NCBI GenBank assembly: GCA_950097015.1
Contig: CATNEN010000001.1
Span: 17,860,501-17,924,500 of the forward strand
Source of the DNA: Macrostomum hystrix
Lineage: Eukaryota; Platyhelminthes; Macrostomidae
Length of the DNA: 64,000 bases
Direction of reading: 5' to 3'
This document shows, one piece after another, positions 24,466 to 35,674 of this stretch. Under the pieces are notes generated by a model, which worked only from the letters and a program-made list of their open reading frames with translations, was not told the DNA's origin and did not search any database. Numbering within the stretch: position 1 is the first letter of the stretch; each line of letters opens with the position of its first letter. Position numbers and translations under genes: made by a program.

Positions 24466-24550
24466 GTACCATGATGACACCGATAGGGACATCTGAATAC
24501 TAAAAATATTGAAGACTAATAAGGTATTGTTGCCTTAACTGTCTGAGTAT
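24466..24550 (+). ncRNA. Box C/D snoRNA, U74-like, type B copy 1
   Basis: C box at 24471, D' at 24493, TGAAGA at 24510 and D box at 24543, with a GTAC/GTAT terminal stem. It has the same D' guide as type A but a different second half (GGTATTGTTGCCTTAACTGT before D) whose target I do not recognise. Confidence 0.8.
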
Positions 24551-24757
24551 TTGTTTTTGTGTTTTAGTTTCTAAGGGCTCACATGTTAATTTTCCAGATT
24601 ATGTAACTAATTTTACATTGCTGCTTAATCCAATAACACTAATAAGGACTTCCAAAAAATTTTAGGATAAACAAGGCAACCTTTTGATTCGTAAATTATT
24701 GTCTGATGGTTACTGAAAATAGGCAAGAGTATTGATTGTTTAATTAATCTATCTAAG

Positions 24758-24842
24758 GATGCTATGATGACACTGATAGGGACATCTGAAATTGTCCAAA
24801 ACATATTTGAAGAAATTGGCTACTAGCCATTATCTGAGCATC
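24758..24842 (+). ncRNA. Box C/D snoRNA, U74-like, type A copy 2
   Basis: C box 24764, D' 24786, D 24834, perfect GATGC/GCATC stem. Second half ends GGCTACTAGCCATTAT before D, target not recognised. Confidence 0.87.
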
Positions 24843-25848
24843 GGCATCGTATTTTAATATTTTTGCCACACAGCGGGATGTATAGAAATTAGACCCGGAC
24901 AGTTAGTGAAAAATCAACATAGTAAACTCGGTAATCTACAGCTCTGCCCTCAATGTACATAGAACTGGAATCTACACCTCTGCCCTCAATGTACATAGAA
25001 CTGGAATCTACACCTCTGCCCTCAATGTACATAGAACTGGAATCTACACCTCTGCCCTCAATGTACATTGAACTGGGAATCTACACCTCTGCCCTCAATG
25101 TACATAGAACTGGAATCTACACCTCTGCCCTCAATGTACATAGAACTGGAATCTACACCTCTGCCCTCAATGTACATAGAACTGGGAATCTACACCTCTG
25201 CCCTCAATGTACATAGAACTGGGAATCTACACCTCTGCCCTCAATGTACATAGAACTGGGAATCTACACATCTGCCCTCAATGTACATAAAACTGGAATC
25301 TACACCTCTGCCCTCAATGTACATAGAACTGGGAATCTACACCTCTGCCCTCAATGTACATAGAACTGGAATCTACACCTCTGCCCTCAATGTACATAGA
25401 ACTGGGAATCTACACCTCTGCCCCCAATGTACATGGAACTGGGAATCTATACCTCTGCCCCCAATGTACATGGAACTGGGAATCTATACCTCTGCCCCCA
25501 ATGTACATAGAACTGGGAATCTATACCTCTGCCGCCAATGTACATAAAACTGGGAATCTACACCTCTGCCGCCAATGTACATAGAACTGGGAATCTACAC
25601 CTGCCCTCAATGTACATAGAACTGGGAATCTACACCTGCCCTCAATGTACATGGAACTGGGACTCTACATTGAACCGAGAATCTATACTTGACTAAGTTG
25701 TTTTTAACCTAAAATTCTCATATCATTTTTTCAGGTGCCATAAAATGTCTTTTTATGACACTAGTTTCCTTTTTTCTTGTCAGACTTTTGACTATTGTTA
25801 AATTATTTAGGACTTATAAACTAAAACTTTATTATAACACAAAGACAT

Positions 25849-25933
25849 GTACCATGATGACACCGATAGGGACATCTGAATACTAAAAATATTGAAGACT
25901 AATAAGGTATTGTTGCCTTAACTGTCTGAGTAT
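25849..25933 (+). ncRNA. Box C/D snoRNA, U74-like, type B copy 2
   Basis: Identical in plan to the type B copy at 24466: C box 25854, D box 25926, GTAC/GTAT stem. Confidence 0.8.
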
Positions 25934-26140
25934 TTGTTTTTGTGTTTTAGTTTCTAAGGGCTCACATGTTAATTTTCCAGATTATGTAACTAATTTTACA
26001 TTGCTGCTTAATCCAATAACACTAATAAGGACTTCCAAAAAATTTTAGGATAAACAAGGCAACCTTTTGATTCGTAAATTATTGTCTGAGGGTTACTGAA
26101 AATAGGCAAGAGTATTGATTGTTTAATTAATCTATCTAAG

Positions 26141-26225
26141 GATGCTATGATGACACTGATAGGGACATCTGAAATTGTCCAAAACATATTTGAAGAAATT
26201 GGCTACTAGCCATTATCTGAGCATC
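26141..26225 (+). ncRNA. Box C/D snoRNA, U74-like, type A copy 3
   Basis: C box 26147, D box 26217, GATGC/GCATC stem. Sequence matches the copy at 24758. Confidence 0.87.
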
Positions 26226-26722
26226 GGCATCGTATTTTAATATTTTTGCCACACAGCGGGATGTATAGAAATTAGACCCGGACAGTTAGTGAAAAATCAA
26301 CATAGTAAACTCGGTAATCTACAGCTCTGCCCTCAATGTACATAGAACTGGAATCTACACATCTGCCCTCAATGTACATAAAACTGGAATCTACACCTCT
26401 GCCCTCAATGTACATAGAACTGGGAATCTACACCTCTGCCCCCAATGTACATAGAACTGGGAATCTACACCTCTGCCCCCAATGTACATAGAACTGGGAA
26501 TCTACACCTCTGCCCCCAATGTACATGGAACTGGTACTCTACATTGAACCGAGAATCTCTACTTGACTAAGTTGTTTTTAACCTAAAATACTCTTATCAT
26601 TTTTTCAGGTGCCATAAAATGTCGTTTTATGACACTAGTTTCCTTTTTTCTTGTCAGACTTTTGACTATTGTTAAATTATTTAGGACTTATAAACTAAAA
26701 CTTTATTTTAACACAAAGACAT

Positions 26723-26807
26723 GTACCATGATGACACCGATAGGGACATCTGAATACTAAAAATATTGAAGACTAATAAGGTATTGTTGCCTTAACTGTC
26801 TGAGTAT
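26723..26807 (+). ncRNA. Box C/D snoRNA, U74-like, type B copy 3
   Basis: C box 26728, D box 26800, GTAC/GTAT stem. Sequence matches the other type B copies. Confidence 0.8.
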
Positions 26808-27014
26808 TTGTTTTTGTGTTTTAGTTTCTAAGGGCTCACATGTTAATTTTCCAGATTATGTAACTAATTTTACATTGCTGCTTAATCCAATAACACTAAT
26901 AAGGACTTCCAAAAAATTTTAGGATAAACAAGGCAACCTTTTGATTCGTAAATTATTGTCTGATGGTTACTGAAAATAGGCAAGAGTATTGATTGTTTAA
27001 TTAATCTATCTAAG

Positions 27015-27099
27015 GATGCTATGATGACACTGATAGGGACATCTGAAATTGTCCAAAACATATTTGAAGAAATTGGCTACAAGCCATTATCTGAGCATC
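27015..27099 (+). ncRNA. Box C/D snoRNA, U74-like, type A copy 4
   Basis: C box 27021, D box 27091, GATGC/GCATC stem. The loop reads GGCTACAAGCC, as in the first copy at 23483. Confidence 0.87.
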
Positions 27100-27737
27100 G
27101 GCATCGTATTTTAATATTTTTGCCACACAGCGGGATGTATAGAAATTAGACCCGGACAGTTAGTGAAAAATCAACATAGTAAACTCGGTAATCTACAGCT
27201 CTGCCCTCAATGTACATAGAACTGGAATCTACACCTCTGCCCTCAATGTACATAGAACTGGAATCTACACCTCTGCCCTCAATGTACATAGAACTGGAAT
27301 CTACACCTCTGCCCTCAATGTACATAGAACTGGAATCTACACCTCTGCCCTCAATGTACATTGAACTGGGAATCTACACCTCTGCCCTCAATGTACATAG
27401 AACTGGAATCTACACCTCTGCCCTCAATGTACATAGAACTGGGAATCTACACCTCTGCCCCCAATGTACATGGAACTGGGAATCTACACCTCTGCCGCCA
27501 ATGTACATAGAACTGGGAATCTACACCTGCCCTCAATGTACATGGAACTGGGACTCTACATTGAACCGAGAATCTATACTTGACTAAGTTGTTTTTAACC
27601 TAAAATTCTCATATCATTTTTTTAGGTGCCATAAAATGTCTTTATGACACTAGTTTCCTTTTTTCTTGTCAGACTTTTGACTATTGTTAAATTATTTAGG
27701 ACTTATAAACTAAAAGTTTATTGTAACACAAAAACAT

Positions 27738-27822
27738 GTACCAGGATGACACCGATAGGGACATCTGAATACTAAAAAGTATTGAAGATAAATAGGTATT
27801 GTTGCCTTAACTGTCTGAGTAT
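27738..27822 (+). ncRNA. Box C/D snoRNA, U74-like, type B copy 4, C box mutated
   Basis: The same layout as other type B copies, but the C box reads AGGATGA instead of ATGATGA. That changes the conserved U and would weaken k-turn formation. The guide, D' and D boxes and the GTAC/GTAT stem are kept. It is probably a decaying copy. Confidence 0.6.
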
Positions 27823-27902
27823 AGCTTTTTGTGTTTTCGTTTCTAAGGCCTCGCAGGTTAATTTTTCAGATCAGCTTTCATGTTTTTCTCAACTTCCGCT
27901 CA

Positions 27903-27984
27903 ATCCTATGATGACACTGATAGGGACATCTGAATGCGTTGACATTGAAGATATCCAAGGCTTTTGCCTTCAGATTCTGAGGAT
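27903..27984 (+). ncRNA. Box C/D snoRNA, U74-like, type C
   Basis: C box 27908, D' 27930, C'-like TGAAGA 27946, D box 27977, ATCC/GGAT stem. It shares the D' guide but has a third kind of second half (GGCTTTTGCCTTCAGATT before D). Confidence 0.83.
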
Positions 27985-28014
27985 CGAGCACGAAACGCAT
28001 TTGTTTTTTATTTA

Positions 28015-28780
28015 AATGTACATTCAACCAACCCTATGCATCACAGCCAATGTACATTTAACCAACCCTATGCATCACAGCCAATGTACATTCAACCAAC
28101 CCTATGCGTCACAGCCAATGTACATTCAACCAACCCTATGCATCTCAGCCAATGTACATTCAACCAACCCTATGCATCACAGCCAATGTACATTCAACCA
28201 GTCCTATGCATCACAGATAATGTACATTCAACCAACCCTATGCATCACAGCCAATGTACATTTAACCAACCCTATACATCACAGCCAATGTACATTTAAC
28301 CAACCCTATGCATCACAGCCAATGTACATTCAACCAACCCTATGCATCACAGCCAATGTACATTTAACCAACCCTATACATCACAGCCAATGTACATTCA
28401 ACCAACCCTATGCATCACAGCCAATGTACATTCAACCAACCCTATGCATCACAGCCAATGTACATTCAACCAACCCTATGCATCACAGCCAATGTACATT
28501 CAACCAGTCCTATGCATCACAGCCAATGTACATTCAACCAGTCCTATACATCACAGCCAATGTACATTCAACCAACCCTATGCATCACAGCCAATGTACA
28601 TTTAACCAACCCTATGCATCTCAGCCAATGTACATTCAACCAACCCTATGCATCACAGCCAATGTACATTTAACCAACCCTATGCATCACAGCCAATGTA
28701 CATTCAACCAACCCTATGCGTCACAGCCAATGTACATTCAACCAACCCTATGCATCTCAGCCAATGTACATTCAACTAAT
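28015..28780. repeat. 34-bp minisatellite between snoRNAs
   Basis: About 22 units of ATGTACATTCAACCAACCCT plus ATGCATCACAGCCA. It shares the word AATGTACAT with the 36-bp repeat upstream. The 265-codon frame across it is an artefact. Confidence 0.95.
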
Positions 28781-28834
28781 GTACTGTTTTTAATTTTCAA
28801 GAAGCGACATTAACTTTTGCTTATGTAATCACAG

Positions 28835-28939
28835 TATCCAATACGATGATGAAAAAGATAGGGACATCAGAAAGCTTAACTGTTCTGTTTGTTGACAAAC
28901 GAAGGTATGTAGCCTTCTTAAAATTCTGAGTATTGGATA
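28835..28939 (+). ncRNA. Box C/D snoRNA, U74-like, type D with 10-bp stem
   Basis: C box ATGATGA at 28846 and D box CTGA at 28926 are held by a perfect 10-bp terminal stem TATCCAATAC/GTATTGGATA. The GATAGGGACAT guide is kept, but its D' box reads CAGA. At 105 nt it is the longest and most diverged copy. It lies 54 bp before the acceptor of the ATP synthase c exon. Confidence 0.83.
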
Positions 28940-29055
28940 ATAATAAATTTATTATAAAAAAATTGATTAATCGTATAAATTTTCCTGTTTCAGCTAGAGT
29001 TCGCTCGTCTATTTTTATTTCCCTAAATATCTAATTAGACAAACAGACTTGCTAA

Positions 29056-29403
<348 letters not shown>

Positions 29404-29829
29404 TTTAACTGCGGTTTATCATTAATATTGTTTATTAAATTATTAACTTAGGAAAACAGCTCTCTGTAGTTATTTAAGGTCGAATATTTCACCATCAGTT
29501 GGTTGGGACACATCGTGCGCTTTTGTCTGACTCGCCTACTCACACTGTGAGCAGCATATTCTGATTAGTAAAATAGTAATTAATTTAGACTCTAACATCT
29601 TTAGCTTTAGCTATAAATATATATTCACTCCCTAGTAACAACAAGTTAGATTTTTACTGTTTCAGTTTTTTGGTGCTTTAAAAATTATATAAATTAGTAA
29701 AAGTGCTACAAGTTTCGATTTTGTTTGTCAAGAAATAAACTTGAGAACTTGGTTTAGTTTTAAATTTAACAAATCGTTTGTCTTTTTTATTCTTTAATGT
29801 TTCTTTTTTTAAAAACCCTATGACTCGTC

Positions 29830-30395
29830 ATCTCTCCCCTGTCTCATCTCCTATCTCCTCTCTCCCCTGTCTCATCTCTCCCCTGTCTCATCTCTCTCCT
29901 ATCTCATCTCTCCCCTGTCTCATCTCTCTCCTATCTCATCTCTCCCCTATCTCATCTCTCCCCTGTCTCATCTCTCCTATCTCATCTCTCCCCTATCTCA
30001 TCTCTCCCCTGTCTCATCTCTCTCCTATCTCATCTCTCCCCTGTCTTATCTCTCCCCTGTCTCATCTCTCTCCTATCTAATCTCTCCCCTGTCTTATCTT
30101 TCCCATATTTTTTCTCTGGCCTGTCTCGTCTCTCCCCTGTCTCACTCATCTCTCCCCCGTCCCATCTCTCCCCCATCTCATCTCTCCCCCGTCCCATCTC
30201 TCCCCTGTCCCATCTCTCCCCCGTCCCATCTCTCCCCTGTCTCATCTCTCCTGTGTCTCACTCATCTCTCCCCCGTCTCATCTCTCCCCCGTCCCATCTC
30301 TCCCCTGTCCCATCTCTCCCCCGTCCCATCTCTCCCCTGTCTCATCTCTCCTGTGTCTCACTCATCTCTCCCCCGTCTCATCTCTCCACAGTAAA
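29830..30395. repeat. 15-bp repeat (CTCATCTCTCCCCTGT words)
   Basis: About 36 units of the same pyrimidine-rich family found at 8.4, 10.6, 34.6 and 41.3 kb, with a longer internal duplication (30145-30240 and 30260-30380). Confidence 0.93.
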
Positions 30396-30893
30396 TTAGT
30401 CCCACTATCTTAATTTTTGTCTTTGGCCCGCAGTGTAAATAAGATATCCGACCCTTAGTATAGCATGTCCGATAGTTGGTTTTAATCACGCCACTTATTA
30501 TCAACCTCCCTGCACAAGCGTCTGCTGTTGGCACTGTCAGGTTTAGTCGGACCATTTATTCTTTTTTCGAAAAACTCTACCCAGTAATGAATGACCCTTC
30601 ATGAATCATGACCCACCGCTGTCTGGGGCGACCTCGCAAAGATGAGTTTCAATGAATGAATGCGAGTAGGTGGCTTTTATGGCCTCTATAAATATAGCGA
30701 CCCCGCTCTGGTATTTATATTACTAGCAAATTGTACGTTTATTTCTTTAATTAATTCTAGACCTTATCGAAATTGCTTTCTGACTCATTTTTTAATTCTT
30801 AAATTCGCTAATTTCCAGCTGCTCAGGTGTCAATTTTGCCAGCTGTCAATTTAATTGACTCTTTGCCGACAGTCCGTCCGATACACGGCAGCT

Positions 30894-33893
30894 ATGGACT
30901 TGGCCTGGATTGCCGATAGGGCGGGACACGCATACGACTTCTATCTGTGGACACTTAGTAGGGCCGGTGAGTGCTGCATCATTCACATACTCATGTCTGT
31001 CATTGTACTGCCGCAGTGTCTGTAACAGTCTGTCATCTCACCTCCTGCAGTGTCTGTAACAGTCTGTCATCTCACTTCCAATAGTGTCTGTAACAATCTG
31101 TCATCTCCCCTCCTACAGGCTTGTCTGTAACTGTAAGGACTTTAGACTGAAGGCTGGCCAAGAATTGATTTACAACTGTGTCGAGCCAGTTGGGAGTTGC
31201 GGCTCGTTATATTATCGCTCTGTTCTATTTGACCCTAGGGCTTAGGGCACGGCTGGGCCCCGCGGGCCAGCCACCTCAACCAGCACGCAAACCACGCGTG
31301 ACACTGGTAAACAACTCAGCTTGCACTAAGAACCGACAGACGTAAACACTCGATGGTAGCAAAGCCATGATACAAAGTGGTGCAGAGTGAACGCATTAAA
31401 TAACATTCAAGAGGCCATTGAATAACATCACAGTAACAGTCTGTCATCTCACCTCCTACAGTGTCTGTAACAGTCTGTCATCTCACCTCCTACAGTGTCT
31501 GTAACAATCTGTCATCTCACCTCCTACAGTGTCTGTAACAGTCTGTCATCTCACCTCCTACAGTGTCTGTAACAGTCTGTCATCTCACCTCCTACAGTGT
31601 CTGTAACAGTCTGTCATCTCACCTCCTACAGTGTCTGTAACAGTCTGTCATCTCACCTCCTACAGTGTCTGTAACAGTCTGTCATCTCACCTCCTACAGT
31701 GTTTGTAACAGTCTGTCATCTCACCTCCTACAGGCTTGTATGTAACAGTCTGTCATCTCACCTCCTACAGTGTCTGTAACAGTCTGTCATCTCACCTCCT
31801 ACAGTGTCTGTAACAGTCTGTCATCTCACCTCTTACAGTGTTTGTAACAGTCTGTCATCTCACCTCCTACAGGCTTGTCTGTAACAGTCTGTCATCTCAC
31901 CTCCTACAGTGTCTGTAACAGTCTGTCATCTCACCTCCTACAGTGTCTGTAACAGTCTGTCATCTCCCCTCCTAGAGGCTTGTCTGTAACAGTTTGAAAT
32001 CTCACCTACAGTCTGTCACCGCATCCCGTGACTGTCCCCATCCCACAGACAAACGCGTGAATGGGTGGTTCCTGATGCAGGACTACTGGCCCACCTGGGC
32101 TCTGATGATTGCTTACCTGCTGGCTGTGCACTTCGGCAAGAAGCTTATGGCCAACAGGGAGCCATTCTGCCTTCGTTGGCCGCTAATTATCTACAATGCT
32201 GGCTTGGTTGTGCTCAACTTTCACATCTTCTGGGAGGTTAGACCGCTTGCAGTTAATGGATGAGTAGACTAGAGTCTGCTTAGTAGATGATAAGAAGACT
32301 GGTAGATGGATGAGTAGACTGGTAGGTTTATGAGTAGACTGGTAGGTTTATGAGTAGACTGGTAGGTTTATGAGTAGACTGGTAGGTTGATAAGTAGACT
32401 GGTAGATCGATAAGTAGACTGGTAGATGGATGAGTAGACTGGTAGGTTGATAAGTAGACTGGTAGATCGATAAGTAGACTGGTAGATGGATGAGTAGACT
32501 GGTAGGTTGATAAGTAGACTGGTAGATCGATAAGTAGACTGGTAGATCAGAAGTAATGGCAATGAGTTGATCTGCTTCCCCTGAAACTGTTTTGCGCTCT
32601 TCAGCTGCTGTACTGCTCACTGAAGCGCAGCTACAACTACCTGTGCCAGCCAGTTGACTACAGCGACAATCCGTTCGAGGTTCGCATCGCTAAAGCTCTA
32701 TGGTGGTACTACTTTTCAAAGTGCATCGAATTCATGGACACAATATTCTTTGTATTGCGCAAGAAGAATCACCTGATCAGCTTTCTGCATGTGTACCATC
32801 ACGCCACAATGTTTCCTCTGTGGTGGATTGGCGTCAAGTGGGTCGCCGGCGGGCAGTCGTTTCTAGGCGCCATGATCAACTCGTTTGTTCACGTGGTCAT
32901 GTATACCTACTATGGCCTGTGCGCTCTGGGCGAGTCAGTGCACAAGTATCTGTGGTGGAAGCGCTACCTCACCAGAATGCAGCTGGTTAGTTGTAGCCAA
33001 CTGCCTGTGCACCCTTACTGATGTCTGTAGAGTGCTGGTACCTCTCTACTCCTTCAGGGTGTCTTCATTTCATTCGTTACTTCAGGGTGTCTTCATTTCA
33101 TTCGTTACTTCAGGGTGTCTTCATTTCATTCGTTACTTCAGGGTGTCTTCATTTCATTCGTTACTTCAGGGTGTCTTCATTTCATTCGTTACTTCAGGGT
33201 GTCTTCATTTCATTCGTTACTTCAGGGTGTCTTCATTTGCTCCGTTACTTCAGGGTGTCTTCATTTCTTTCGTTACTTCAGGGTGTTTTCATTTCTTTCG
33301 TTACTTCAGGGTGTTTTCATTTCTTTCGTTACTTCAGGGTGTTTTCATTTCTTTCGTTACTTCAGGGTGTCTTCATTTGCTCCGTTACTTCAGGGTGTCT
33401 TCATTTCTTTCGTTACTTCAGGGTGTTTTCATTTCTTTCGTTACTTCAGGGTGTTTTCATTTCTTTCGTTACTTCAGGGTGTTTTCATTTCATTCGTTAC
33501 TTCAGGGTGTTTTCATTTCTTTCGTTACTTCAGGGTGTCTTCATTTCGCCGTATCCTCTGTTTTCTCAGCTGCCCATTCTATCTCATCTGGAGCCCTAAC
33601 CACCCATCGCCCAATCCTGCCAGGTGCAATTCTTCATCGGTATGGCTGTTGGCAGTCACTCGCTGCTCACAGGCTGCGGCGCTGTGCCCATCTGGATGGA
33701 GTACGGAGCCATGTTCTATGGCATGTCCATGATCGCACTGTTTGCCAACTTCTATCACAAGGAATACGTCACCAGGTACAATGCCAGTAGGAAGGCTAAG
33801 CTATCAACGCAACCGAATGGCAACGGAGTCCATAGCAACGGCGATAGCAACGGATTTGCTAGGCAGCATAGCAACGGAAAGAAGACTAATTGA
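30894..33893 (+). CDS. Very long chain fatty acid elongase, ELOVL4-like, 4 exons
   Basis: It is the condensing enzyme of the ER fatty-acid elongation cycle (acyl-CoA plus malonyl-CoA to 3-ketoacyl-CoA). Coding exons are 30894-30966, 32049-32236, 32605-32985 and 33624-33893 with GT-AG borders, giving 303 residues, normal for the family. Diagnostic motifs are KCIEFMDT (126-133), the catalytic histidine box HVYHH (149-153), [13 protein letters not shown] (179-191), and [12 protein letters not shown] between them. The KWVAGGQ and [10 protein letters not shown] phrases favour the ELOVL4/2/5 group, with ELOVL4 the closest by eye. Several hydrophobic membrane segments are present. The C terminus ends in KKTN, a KKXX-type ER retrieval signal. 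Introns 1-3 each carry a different minisatellite. The first exon encodes only 24 residues. Confidence 0.95.
31000..32010. repeat. 33-bp minisatellite in elongase intron 1, with an insertion
   Basis: Units read GTGTCTGTAACAGTCTGTCA plus TCTCACCTCCTACA. Each ends in a pyrimidine tract and CAG, like a 3' splice site. The run is broken at about 31134-31433 by roughly 300 bp of unrelated GC-rich sequence. Confidence 0.93.
32285..32550. repeat. 20-bp minisatellite in elongase intron 2
   Basis: About 13 copies of GATAAGTAGACTGGTAGATC/GGTT variants. Confidence 0.93.
33050..33545. repeat. 28-bp minisatellite in elongase intron 3
   Basis: About 18 units of GGGTGTCTTCATTTCATTCG plus TTACTTCA, each creating a TTACTTCAG acceptor-like word. 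The three long frames across it are repeat artefacts. Confidence 0.95.
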
Positions 33894-34545
33894 TAAATAG
33901 AAAGCAACTTTCTAGAACTAACCCACCTACTACTGGTCAGTAGTCTGTTTTGTAGAAATGTTTTACTTGTTTTTTTTATACAAAAAATTTTTTTTTAACT
34001 TTAATTTACTACAACTCAGCGCTTGCGGCTTGCTGGATCATTTGAAGCAACAAAGGTTCTCTTCTCAATCTCAGTTCACGCTTTCTATTTAGCTTATATT
34101 CACATTTTACTCTTTCCTTAGCAATTTGTTTTATTCTAATGCAATTGTTTCACTCGCACCTTATTTGTTGTCACCGCTATCGCCCGGGCGAACTAAACAC
34201 ATTTTATTACATAATTCTCTGTTCTCTGTTCGCTTCAATTGTTTTAACATTGTATTGCGTTGCCGACCACACAAACATGACGTTGTATCAAAGCTAAAAG
34301 ACAAACAAAAATATTTATAGATATTAGACATTTCTGTCTTACTGTTACATTGAATTCCTGTTTTTTCATCTCTCTATTTATTATTTGCTTGGCATAAATA
34401 TATCAGATTATCAGTTTTAAACTGCTTTAGTAGGATTTTTACTAACTAATAACCGTTTAACATCTCTGAATGCTCTGAGATTGCCTGGCTGCATTTATTT
34501 AGCTCACCGGCCCCTTTAACCACTCCTGTCTTATCTGCACTGTGT
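33894..34545. other. 3' UTR and spacer after the elongase
   Basis: AT-rich, with no further gene seen. The elongase 3' UTR should lie here, but no unambiguous AATAAA is close to the stop. Confidence 0.4.
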
Positions 34546-34547
34546 CT

Positions 34548-34806
34548 GGTCATCCCTTCTCTTCTCCCCAGTCTCATCCCTCCACTGTCTCATTCCACCA
34601 CTTTCTCATCTCTCCCGTGTCTCATCTCCACCGTGTCTTATCCCTCCCCTATCTCTTCTCTCCATGTCTCATCTCTCCCGTGCCTCATCTCTCTAAGTCT
34701 CATCTCTCCCGTTCCTCATCTCTCCCGTGTCTCATCTCTCCCGTGCCTCATCTCTCTAAGTCTCATCTCTACCGTGTCTCATCTCTCCCGTGCCTCATCT
34801 CTCTAA
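34548..34806. repeat. CTCATCTCTCCCGTG-family repeat
   Basis: Irregular units of the dispersed pyrimidine-rich family. A related stretch with the same phrase TTATCCCTCCCCTATCTC reappears at 41280-41320, on the other side of the BEN/retrotransposon locus. Confidence 0.85.
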
Positions 34807-34809
34807 CCC

Positions 34810-35620
34810 GTATAAAACGGAATGGTCACAAAAAAGGGGCTGTGACCGTTGTTGTGACTGTCATGGTCACATGTTACCGTTAGTGACCACGTTTTGTGAC
34901 CGCCATGGTCTCATGTTACCACTTGGTGTCCATAAAATGTGACCATTTGTCCGGGTCACCATGTGACCGTTCATTGTGACCGTATTTTGTGACCGTTATG
35001 TTCAGGGTCACCATGTGACCGTTCACTGTGACCGTATTTTGTGACCGTCATGTTCAGGGTCACCATGTGACCGTTCACTGTGACCGTATTTTGTGACCGT
35101 TATGTTCAGGGTCACCACGTGACCGTTCACTGTGACCGTATTTTGTGACCGTTATGTTCAGGGTCACCATGTGACCGTTCACTGTGACCATATTTTGTGA
35201 CCGTTATGTTCAGGGTCACCATGTGACCGTTCACTGTGACCGTATTTTGTGACCGTTATGTTCAGGGTCACCATGTGACCGTTCACTGTGACCGTATTTT
35301 GTGACCGTCATGTTCAGGGTCACCATGTGACCGTTCACTGTGACCGTATTTTGTGACCGTCATGTTCAGGGTCACCATGTGACCGTTCACTGTGACCGTA
35401 TTTTGTGACCGTCATGTTCAGGGTCACCATGTGACCGTTCACTGTGACCATATTTTGTGACCGTTATGTTCAGGGTCACCATGTGACCGTTCACTGTGAC
35501 CATATTTTGTGACCGTTATGTTCAGGGTCACCATGTGACCGTTCACTGTGACCGTATTTTGTGACCGTTATGTTCAGGGTCACCATGTGACCGTTCACTG
35601 TGACCGTATTTTGTGACAAT
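34810..35620. repeat. 52-bp satellite, left arm
   Basis: A degenerate start (34810-34955) is followed by about 12 regular 52-bp units containing GTGACCGTTCACTGTGACCG, TATTTTGTGACCGTTATG and TTCAGGGTCACCAT. The reverse-complement version occurs at 41137-41258. Confidence 0.95.
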
Positions 35621-35674
35621 ACATTCTACTTGCTCCCAGCTTGTCCTTTAAATATTAGCTAGTGGAGCAGCTGA

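Larger units (their letters stand above)
23655..27570. repeat. Duplicated modules with 36-37-bp minisatellite blocks
   Basis: Blocks of AATCTACACCTCTGCCCTCA / ATGTACATAGAACTGG units lie at about 23655-24285, 24930-25675, 26315-26545 and 27190-27565, one after each type A snoRNA. The flanking DNA is also repeated almost exactly, so whole modules of about 1.28, 1.38, 0.87 and 0.89 kb were duplicated and then changed in unit number. Each module also contains a degenerate snoRNA-like stretch (near 24628, 26008 and 26890) with a ruined C box. Confidence 0.93.

Noticed and set aside
28016-28813. 265-codon frame
   Set aside because: It reads the 34-bp satellite between snoRNAs. Three frames show the same peptide.
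32885-33790. 301-codon frame overlapping elongase exons 3 and 4
   Set aside because: It crosses the intron-3 satellite in the wrong frame. Conserved elongase motifs are in the other frame with clean splice sites.
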